Part shown: positions 17,224-22,599 of the stretch, piece after piece | How the letters are laid out: every line of letters begins with the position of its first letter | Position numbering within the stretch: the stretch's first letter is position 1 | Origin: Candidatus Segatella papionis | Lineage (GTDB): Bacteria > Bacteroidota > Bacteroidia > Bacteroidales > Bacteroidaceae | DNA: 22,599 nt | NCBI GenBank assembly: GCA_002297965.1 | Contig: DBLF01000018.1 | Span: 33,148-55,746, forward strand | Direction of reading: 5' to 3' | Made by a program: the position numbers and the translations under genes | The notes under the pieces: model-generated | Database searches by the model: none | What the model was told of the DNA's origin: nothing | What the model saw: the letters and a program-made list of their open reading frames with translations, nothing else

Positions 17224-17269
17224 TAGATGTCTACTACTTTATATCAGTAAGAAGAACACTTTACATCTA
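17224..17269. repeat. Short inverted repeat directly after the GH43 gene
   Basis: TAGATGT (17224-17230) and ACATCTA (17263-17269) are perfect 7-bp arms around 32 nt. Next to it GCTAGCAAGCTAG (17271-17283) forms another small palindromic hairpin. Both are weak alone but add to the structured 210-bp gap between the convergent genes. Confidence 0.4.
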
Positions 17270-17288
17270 GGCTAGCAAGCTAGTACAA

Positions 17289-18344
17289 TTACTTGTCGCC
17301 TGCAACACCATTATGTGTAGGCACCACTCGCTTGATAGTGCCATCGGCATTGAATTCCATCTTGTCGATACAAACCTCACGATGAACACCAGGTTGATTA
17401 TGCAAGTAATCCTTATTGATGCGATGGTAAACGATGTACCATTCATCCTTACCAGGCTTCTGAATCACAGAGTTATGGGCTGTGCCATAAATCTCGTGCT
17501 GAGGGTCTTGTATCAAGACGATTGGGTCTTTCGCCACCTCGATAGGTCCGAGTGGGCTCTTCGATGTACCATACGCCACATGATAGTTGGCTGCACCGGT
17601 GTCATCCACCGACCACATAAAGTAGTACAAGCCATTACGATAGAATACGTATGGCGCCTCGCGATAAGCATAATCCTTCAAGCTTCCGCCCTTCGGAGTC
17701 ATCACCTGGATGGTATTCTCCTTAATGGCAGTCATACTAGGCACCAACTCAGCACCAGCCATATAGCCATTTCCCCAATAGAGGTAAGGTTTCTTGCTGA
17801 CAGGGTCGATGAAGACATCCACATCTATCTGCTGCCCATGTCCTACTGGCGACTTGCTCACGATAGGCTTGCCGAAATCAACGAAAGGTCCGACAGGGGA
17901 ATCCGATACAGCCACACCTATCTGCTTGCCACCTTTCTCGATAGGATTGGCACTATAATAGAGGAAATACTTATAACTACCATCCTTCTGCTTCACCTCG
18001 ATGGCTGCAGGAGCCCAGAGGTTGCCATTCGCCCAAGCGATTTGGTCGCTCTTGGCATCAAGTACCACGCCTTCATTCTTCCATTTTTTCAGATTCTTCG
18101 AAGAATAACAATAATACTGCCATCCTCCCCACCCTGGAGTACCATCTGTTGTAGAATAGATATAATACTTATGGGTCTTGTTGGAATACAATATCTCTGG
18201 GTCTGCATGAAAATCAGGCAGAATCGGATTACCCTTGCCCGAATAAGAATGGTTAGGGGCGGTTGGTTGCTGGGCATCAACGGGCAAGCAGCAAGACATT
18301 GCAGCTAACACCAAGCCCAAAATTGTTAGTCTTTTGTTCATCAT
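17289..18344 (-). CDS. GH43-family glycoside hydrolase
   Basis: This 351-residue secreted enzyme has a five-bladed-propeller GH43 catalytic domain and nothing else. The signal peptide runs to about residue 24 (CCLPVDAQ); the MSCC stretch could also be a lipobox. Catalytic positions are visible: the base Asp48 in DFHADPE, the pKa-modulating Asp174 or Asp176 in IDVDVFIDP, the general acid Glu229 in YREAPYVF, and the conserved His290 in YGTAHNSV. GH43 enzymes act on arabinan, arabinoxylan, xylan or beta-1,3-galactan side chains; I cannot place the subfamily. Two ATGs stand in tandem; the second (18341) is better spaced from the AGAGAAT motif just upstream. The gene has its own promoter-like box, a repeat leader and a structured 3' region. 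Confidence 0.88.
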   Translation of the reverse strand: MMNKRLTILGLVLAAMSCCLPVDAQQPTAPNHSYSGKGNPILPDFHADPEILYSNKTHKYYIYSTTDGTPGWGGWQYYCYSSKNLKKWKNEGVVLDAKSDQIAWANGNLWAPAAIEVKQKDGSYKYFLYYSANPIEKGGKQIGVAVSDSPVGPFVDFGKPIVSKSPVGHGQQIDVDVFIDPVSKKPYLYWGNGYMAGAELVPSMTAIKENTIQVMTPKGGSLKDYAYREAPYVFYRNGLYYFMWSVDDTGAANYHVAYGTSKSPLGPIEVAKDPIVLIQDPQHEIYGTAHNSVIQKPGKDEWYIVYHRINKDYLHNQPGVHREVCIDKMEFNADGTIKRVVPTHNGVAGDK

Positions 18345-18432
18345 ATTCTCTTTTTAATTGTTTATTCTCTTTAATATTTTATTCTCTGTAATAGTTTATT
18401 CTCTGTATCCATAGCTTCTTAGTATATTCTCT
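18345..18432 (-). repeat. Five AGAGAAT repeats in the GH43 leader
   Basis: On the minus strand AGAGAAT occurs at 18432, 18404, 18387, 18370 and 18351 (5' ends). The middle units form a near 17-bp tandem repeat of the form AGAGAATAAAMWATTAM. The last copy directly abuts the first ATG. The predicted leader is about 120 nt, so repeats cover most of it. Confidence 0.85.
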
Positions 18433-18471
18433 GAAAAACTAAAATAGCTAGTATTTTCTTTTTGCTGTGTG

Positions 18472-18479
18472 CAAAGTTA
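18472..18479 (-). promoter_or_regulatory. GH43 gene -7 promoter box
   Basis: TAACTTTG on the minus strand matches TAnnTTTG and is followed by GCAC. It lies about 127 bp upstream of the start codon, upstream of the AGAGAAT repeats. A -33 TTTG is not seen. Confidence 0.55.
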
Positions 18480-18587
18480 CATCATTAAATACGAAGCGAT
18501 AGGTAAAAATCATTATAATTTTAGGTATAATTCATCAAAATGTAGGTTTTTCCTAGCCTCTATATACGCTTTTCCATTATTTTATCT

Positions 18588-18595
18588 TAACTTTG
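18588..18595 (+). promoter_or_regulatory. HAD phosphatase gene -7 promoter box
   Basis: TAACTTTG matches TAnnTTTG and lies 67 bp upstream of the start codon. Confidence 0.55.
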
Positions 18596-18662
18596 CAGCA
18601 AAAAAGAGAGACAGATAGCAATATCGTACAAAATAAAGACAATACATAAATATCATACGAAT

Positions 18663-19478
18663 ATGAATCAACTTCCATACCGTGCCATCGCCCTCGACCT
18701 GGATGGCACCTTGACAAACCACGACAAGGTGGTTACCCCAAAGACTCGTGAAGCACTCCTCCAGGCGGAAGCCAAAGGAGCCACTATCATCCTCGCCTCC
18801 GGTCGCCCAACCTACGGTATCGAACCCGTAGCCGAATGTCTGGAACTGAACCAGCGAGGTGGATATATCCTTTCATATAATGGTGGCAACATCGTAAATG
18901 CCAAGACGGGCGAAAAGCTTTTCTCCCAATTCTTGCCCGATGCCGTTATACCTATATTATATAAGTATGCCAAGGAGCACAATCATGCTCTCCTGGGATA
19001 TGCAGGCAACGAGATTATCACCGAGATGCCCGACGACCAGTATGTGAAAGAGGAGTCCCGCATCAACAAGATGAACATCCGCAAGGTAGAGAACCTGCTC
19101 GATGCCTTGGAGCCTCATCCTACCAAGCTCCTCATGACTGGCGACCCTTCGGATATGCTCAAGGCGGAAAACGAGCTCGTGGAACTATTGGGAGAGAAGA
19201 TGGACATCTTCCGCTCCGCTCCATTCTTCCTGGAGTTGGTACCCAAGGGCATCGACAAGGCACAATCCCTGTTGCGACTCTTGGCGAAAATCAATCTCAC
19301 GCCAGCCGATATGATTGCCTTCGGTGATGGTTATAACGACCTAAGCATGCTGAAACTAGCAGGCATGGGTGTGGCGATGGCGAATGCAGCACCAGAGGTA
19401 AGAGCCGAAGCCGACTACGTTACTCTATCGAACGAAGAGGACGGCGTGGCTGCGGCATTGGAACACTTCGGGATGTAA
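18663..19478 (+). CDS. Cof-type HAD-IIB family phosphatase
   Basis: This 271-residue cytoplasmic hydrolase of the haloacid dehalogenase superfamily, Cof/YidA-like class, is typical in length. Motif I is LDLDGT with nucleophile Asp12 and Asp14. Motif II is ASGRP (Ser46). The motif III lysine lies in VPKGIDKA (Lys195). Motif IV is GDGYNDL with Asp222 and Asp226. The insert between motifs II and III is the C2B cap. Relatives dephosphorylate sugar phosphates and similar small metabolites; the substrate here cannot be read. It stands alone, divergent from GH43 and convergent with the GH16 fusion gene, with a bidirectional terminator between. Confidence 0.92.
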   Translation: MNQLPYRAIALDLDGTLTNHDKVVTPKTREALLQAEAKGATIILASGRPTYGIEPVAECLELNQRGGYILSYNGGNIVNAKTGEKLFSQFLPDAVIPILYKYAKEHNHALLGYAGNEIITEMPDDQYVKEESRINKMNIRKVENLLDALEPHPTKLLMTGDPSDMLKAENELVELLGEKMDIFRSAPFFLELVPKGIDKAQSLLRLLAKINLTPADMIAFGDGYNDLSMLKLAGMGVAMANAAPEVRAEADYVTLSNEEDGVAAALEHFGM

Positions 19479-19505
19479 CTCTAACGAATGAACACTAACG
19501 CAAAA

Positions 19506-19538
19506 AATTGAAGAGTACGAATAATTGAAGAGTACGAA
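19506..19538. repeat. 16-bp direct repeat before the terminator
   Basis: AATTGAAGAGTACGAA occurs at 19506-19521 and again at 19523-19538, separated by one base. It is a small tandem duplication after the HAD gene. Confidence 0.9.
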
Positions 19539-19572
19539 AAAGCTCGCTGTAGTTAATTCAGCGAGCTTTTTT
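19537..19572. terminator. Bidirectional terminator between the HAD and GH16 genes
   Basis: AAAAAGCTCGCTG (19537-19549) pairs perfectly with CAGCGAGCTTTTT around a 9-nt loop, with T runs on both strands. It serves both convergent genes. Confidence 0.93.
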
Positions 19573-19610
19573 GCATTTATTAATTTTATGGTTCAATGTG
19601 AACCTTCTAA

Positions 19611-22223
19611 TTATGGATTTATATAAATCTTCTGGTCGAGCAAGCCATTGAGGTAAACGCTCAACACTCCTGCCTCATAATCCATCTGCAAGTGAACCTT
19701 GTCGAGCTTTGTTGGCTCATACCATTTGCCTCCAGTACCGCGATCCTCGGCCTTCCAGCAATCGGATGTCGCCAACTTATTGGTGCTCTTCCAAACCTGC
19801 TTCTTATATCTCACCTCTGGCTTCAAGCTCTCGCCATCCAACCAGTAAGACAACTTACCCAACTTGAGCAAACAACCTTGGTAGTTCTGCTGTTTCAAGT
19901 CTAAGTCAAGAGATACATGGAAATCTTTCTTGGCATCAAACTTTACTTTCTTGGCATCATACTCACCGTTCTTCATGCCGTAGGAATTAGTTACTGTATT
20001 TACAGCATTCTCGAATCCTGCGAAGTCAGCATGCAGAGCAGTGCAATAGCCTCTTGGACGCTGCTTACTCACAATCCAGTCGTAATAATCACCGTTCATC
20101 CATGTCAATCGCAACGGAGTATTCTCAGAATCAGGCAAGATGTAAGGGCGCACATTGTTCTTCTTCGAGTTTTTGGTAATTTGCTCCGTACTGACAATCT
20201 TGCCGTCATCACCGATCGTATATTTAAAGATTTCATACACTCTTCCATACTTGCCCACTACTGGCATGGAGGCATAAACGATGTTGACATGGGCAGGGTC
20301 GATGGCCATGCCTGCGCTGTAGCAACGTTCCAAGTTAGGACTCTGATGGAAATGACCACCCGAATTGCCGATGTAGGTCTTCTGCCATTTTTTGCCATTC
20401 CAGCGCATATAGTAGAAATCGTGCAACTTCTTGTCGGTGGATATTCTTACCATCGCAATTACAGGGTTTCCTTGCTTGTCTGGCGTAACTTGAAACACCC
20501 AGTTCCTCTCTTGTGGTGCATCCACGACAGTTTCAGGATGTTGCTGTAGATACTCAGCCTTTCTCGTTACCTTCAACGGACCGTCAGCAATATTGGACAA
20601 CACCTTGCCATGGATGTCTTGTAACTGGAGCTTATTGATGTCAACATAATTGAAATACAACCAGTTGGGTGACTCATTGTCAGGATGTCCCGTGGTATAA
20701 GTAAGATAAATCTTGTCCTTTCCATTCGAAGCATACTTGGCATACGGACGAGCACCGGTAGATTGTACCATTTGATAAGGTCCCCATTCCACCTTCACAT
20801 CATCATTGGCATCGGGCAAAGTGATTTTGGCGATGGTAGGATGCCATCTCACGCCACGCCAGCAAAGATAAAAGTGAGTAGGATCATCGGAGAGGATGAA
20901 TGGAGAAGGATAAGTAGTATTGTCCTTCGTCTTGATAACTTTCTCCTCACCGAGAGTGGTGATGTCGCCCGGTTTGCGGCTCACACGATAGTAGAAACAT
21001 GGCTCGTCGGTATGGCGAGAGTAGAACACCATGATTCGATTGTCGGGCAAGGCAAGGAAGGTTGGATTGTCGTGGTCATCGGGTTGGAAATAAGAACGAA
21101 CCAACACTTCCGTCTGTTTCTTCTCCTTGAAATCGTATTGCATCGCCTTGATGTTGCCGTGTACATCAATATAGCCGATGTAACTTTTGTTGATGCTGCC
21201 GTCCTTGCTCTCGAAGTGCATGGCACGAGGGTCGGCAAACCAGCACCAAGCTCCCTCAGGAGTGATTTCTGTTCCGCTGTATGTATTTTCCACCGAAGTC
21301 TTGGAAGAGTTCGGATTCTTCTGATACACTCTCACGTAGTCGATGAGATACTTCATAGGCAAGGCTTCGTCTGCGATCTCACCACCATTGTCACCACCCA
21401 GGGCGAGATTGAGCAAGAGATACTGTGGTTTCTTGAAAGGTTGTTCGCCATTGCCCAACTTGCCGTTTACAGCCTCGTCTTGACGGATTTCATTCAGCAG
21501 TTCATCGTCGAGATAGAGTTTGATGCTCTGTTCGTCCCAATCCATGCGCCAGATATGAAACTTATCAGCCCACTGTGCGTCACGGTCGGTGAAATGGGAG
21601 AAAGGCACAGCCTTGCTGTTCCATTTGGCTGTCCACTGCTTATCAGTTCCCCAACAAGCATTGGCAAGGATATGCGGAACGCCTTGCTTGCGATAAAACT
21701 CCATCATGTCGATTTCGCCATTCGAAGGCCAGTCCATACCACGTCCCAAGAGCCAAATGGCAGGCCACGCACCACCGGCAGTAGGAATCTTCGCTCTCAC
21801 CTCCACTCTTCCATAGAGAAATTCCTTCTTCTCCCGAGTGTTAACAGAGGCTGAGGTGTATTCGATTTTCTCTATATTGTTCGGCCATTGCTTGCTCGCC
21901 TTGTCAAAGCGAGGATTCTTGCGAAGTTTCTTCTCCTTGCGAGCCTCGATGACGAGGTTGCCATCCTTGCAATAGGCATTTGCCTTCTGATACCATTGCG
22001 CCTCATGGTTGCGCTTGAATCCCTCCTCGTAATTCCAGACTTTAGGATCGAGCTGACCATTGGTATTGAACTCGTCGTTCCAAACCAATTTCCAATCCTT
22101 TTCGTCTTGCACGGAATTGGCTGCCGAGCGGTTGGCATCCTGGCAGTTTCGGGCGAGACCAGACATCGGGCACAAGCTTGTCATCAACAAGCAAGCCCAT
22201 CCGATACGATACTTTGCTTTCAT
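19611..22223 (-). CDS. GH16 endo-glycanase fused to a BNR_4-like propeller and C-terminal beta-sandwich
   Basis: This 870-residue secreted protein (signal peptide about 1-24) has three parts. Residues 42-303 are a GH16 domain with the catalytic motif GEIDMMEF (Glu170, Asp172, Glu175), expected to cut inside beta-1,3/1,4-glucan or beta-1,3-galactan chains. Residues about 312-725 resemble the BNR_4 seven-bladed propeller (FADPRAMHF, PDDHDNPTFLALPDNRIMVF, GGHFHQSP). Relatives of that fold include ulvan lyases (PL24/PL25) and enzymes cleaving rhamnosyl-glucuronate caps (GH145, PL42). Candidate active-site histidines are His384, His624 and His626. Residues about 733-870 (FHVSLDLDL, VHLQMDYEAGVLSVYLNGLL) look like a LamG/concanavalin-like sandwich. 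The gene has its own promoter, with a block shared with susC. The GH16 call is firm; the activity of the rest is open. Confidence 0.85.
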   Translation of the reverse strand: MKAKYRIGWACLLMTSLCPMSGLARNCQDANRSAANSVQDEKDWKLVWNDEFNTNGQLDPKVWNYEEGFKRNHEAQWYQKANAYCKDGNLVIEARKEKKLRKNPRFDKASKQWPNNIEKIEYTSASVNTREKKEFLYGRVEVRAKIPTAGGAWPAIWLLGRGMDWPSNGEIDMMEFYRKQGVPHILANACWGTDKQWTAKWNSKAVPFSHFTDRDAQWADKFHIWRMDWDEQSIKLYLDDELLNEIRQDEAVNGKLGNGEQPFKKPQYLLLNLALGGDNGGEIADEALPMKYLIDYVRVYQKNPNSSKTSVENTYSGTEITPEGAWCWFADPRAMHFESKDGSINKSYIGYIDVHGNIKAMQYDFKEKKQTEVLVRSYFQPDDHDNPTFLALPDNRIMVFYSRHTDEPCFYYRVSRKPGDITTLGEEKVIKTKDNTTYPSPFILSDDPTHFYLCWRGVRWHPTIAKITLPDANDDVKVEWGPYQMVQSTGARPYAKYASNGKDKIYLTYTTGHPDNESPNWLYFNYVDINKLQLQDIHGKVLSNIADGPLKVTRKAEYLQQHPETVVDAPQERNWVFQVTPDKQGNPVIAMVRISTDKKLHDFYYMRWNGKKWQKTYIGNSGGHFHQSPNLERCYSAGMAIDPAHVNIVYASMPVVGKYGRVYEIFKYTIGDDGKIVSTEQITKNSKKNNVRPYILPDSENTPLRLTWMNGDYYDWIVSKQRPRGYCTALHADFAGFENAVNTVTNSYGMKNGEYDAKKVKFDAKKDFHVSLDLDLKQQNYQGCLLKLGKLSYWLDGESLKPEVRYKKQVWKSTNKLATSDCWKAEDRGTGGKWYEPTKLDKVHLQMDYEAGVLSVYLNGLLDQKIYINP

Positions 22224-22291
22224 ATTTTCTTTGTATTGTAATGAATGTTATTTACGATAGTTACATTGTTAGTTGTCCTTTCCAAATGGGA

Positions 22292-22311
22292 GGATGGCGC
22301 AAAGTTATATA
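22292..22311 (-). promoter_or_regulatory. GH16 gene core promoter block shared with susC
   Basis: The plus strand reads GGATGGCGCAAAGTTATATA, differing at one position from the susC block. In the transcribed direction it contains the -7 box TAACTTTG (22307-22300). The predicted leader is about 70 nt. Confidence 0.75.
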
Positions 22312-22326
22312 ATAATAATGAAAGGA

Positions 22327-22360
22327 ATGGTAATTTATCGTGAAAGATGGTAAATATAAC
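22327..22360. promoter_or_regulatory. Candidate regulator sites upstream of the GH16 promoter
   Basis: ATGGTAATTTATCGTGAA (from 22327) and ATGGTAAATATAACG (from 22347) are similar direct repeats 20 bp apart, about two helical turns, as often seen for AraC-type proteins. The first contains TTTATCGTGA, whose complement TCACGATAAA also occurs upstream of susC. Confidence 0.45.
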
Positions 22361-22424
22361 GTTATTTTTGAGGCAAAGATGAGTTTTTGGGCTATCTTTT
22401 CTTGGTAATTCAAAAATTATCAAG

Positions 22425-22432
22425 TAACTTTG
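22425..22432 (+). promoter_or_regulatory. -7 promoter box of the gene at the right edge
   Basis: TAACTTTG matches TAnnTTTG and lies 52 bp upstream of the ATG at 22485. A TTG sits 20 bp further upstream (22402-22404) as a possible -33 part. Confidence 0.55.
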
Positions 22433-22484
22433 CATAGAATATATATTCATCTAAAAGCTAAACAATAACAATAAATATACCGTT

Positions 22485-22599
22485 ATGAGGACAAAAATCT
22501 CATGGATTCTCTTGCTTTTGTCCATTCTTCTCTTAACAGAGACAAAGGCACAAATAATACGGGAAAAGCAGAGAGACATTTTCGGATCACCTGCAAAAG
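22485..22599 (+). CDS. N-terminus of a secreted protein, cut by the window edge
   Basis: An ATG opens a frame of 38 codons that runs off the window. It starts MRTKISWILLLLSILLLTET, then KAQIIREKQRDIFGSPAK. The first 23 residues form a clear signal peptide with a likely cut after TKA. Nothing in the visible part identifies a family. It is divergent from the GH16 fusion gene, so another enzyme or regulator of the same locus is possible, but this is a guess. Confidence 0.7.
   Translation, partial: MRTKISWILLLLSILLLTETKAQIIREKQRDIFGSPAK

Larger units (their letters stand above)
18345..18662. promoter_or_regulatory. Divergent intergenic region between the GH43 and HAD genes
   Basis: This 318-bp region has no gene. 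It contains the GH43 repeat leader (18345-18432), the GH43 -7 box (TAACTTTG, minus, 18479-18472), an AGCGATAGGTAAAAATCAT stretch upstream of it resembling half of the GH127 inverted repeat, and the HAD gene -7 box (TAACTTTG, 18588-18595). Confidence 0.65.

Noticed and set aside
17313..18308. 331-codon plus-strand open frame opposite the GH43 gene
   Set aside because: It mirrors almost exactly the GH43 gene, whose catalytic residues are all visible on the minus strand.
20685..21854. 389-codon plus-strand open frame opposite the GH16 fusion gene
   Set aside because: It lies wholly within a gene with clear domains on the other strand, and its translation shows no domain or signal peptide. It is a shadow of codon bias.
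22220..22450. 76-codon minus-strand open frame upstream of the GH16 gene
   Set aside because: It covers the promoter area of two divergent genes, is AT-rich and has no domain or good start.

Overview
The window looks like the chromosome of a gut or oral Bacteroidota, most likely Prevotella/Segatella. The reasons are a SusC/SusD pair, a hybrid two-component regulator with a periplasmic propeller sensor, Bacteroidota lipoprotein signals, repeated TAnnTTTG-type -7 promoter boxes and mid-40s GC. The genus is an inference. No tRNA, rRNA, CRISPR array, insertion sequence or phage gene was seen.

The centre is a polysaccharide utilisation locus. A full-length hybrid two-component sensor/regulator (12963-17078, +) is divergent from susC-susD (12655-7644, -). 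Separate minus-strand transcription units follow or flank it: a GH127 beta-L-arabinofuranosidase-type enzyme (7388-5313), a GH43 enzyme (18344-17289) and an 870-residue GH16 / BNR_4-type propeller / C-terminal beta-sandwich fusion (22223-19611). A heparinase II/III-like enzyme (4012-2108) is followed 34 bp later by a membrane-anchored TPR-HTH regulator (2073-298), and then by what looks like a deleted remnant of a small secreted DUF3244-type protein (154-24). Two plus-strand metabolic genes, nagB (4357-5148) and a Cof-type HAD phosphatase (18663-19478), sit between these units, each with its own promoter-like box and a strong terminator. A new plus-strand secreted-protein gene starts at 22485 and runs off the window.

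How the genes may work together: the surface SusCD complex would bind and import oligosaccharides released by the secreted GH16 fusion. GH43, GH127 and possibly the lyase-like protein would trim them in the periplasm, and the hybrid sensor would switch the locus on when it binds a released oligosaccharide. Endo-acting GH16, GH43, GH127 and a propeller domain of the kind found in ulvan lyases and rhamnosyl-glucuronate-cleaving enzymes together make an arabinogalactan-type glycan a reasonable first guess. The sequence alone does not prove it.

The least ordinary signals lie outside the genes. A 122-bp element after GH43 folds on the minus strand into a 26-bp stem over three small hairpins, and every non-Watson-Crick position is a G-U pair on that strand only. 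The 5' leaders of the heparinase-like and GH43 genes are built almost wholly of short tandem repeats. The susC and GH16 promoters share a 20-bp block, and the GH127 promoter carries a 14-bp inverted repeat whose CGATAAA core recurs upstream of susC and GH16.
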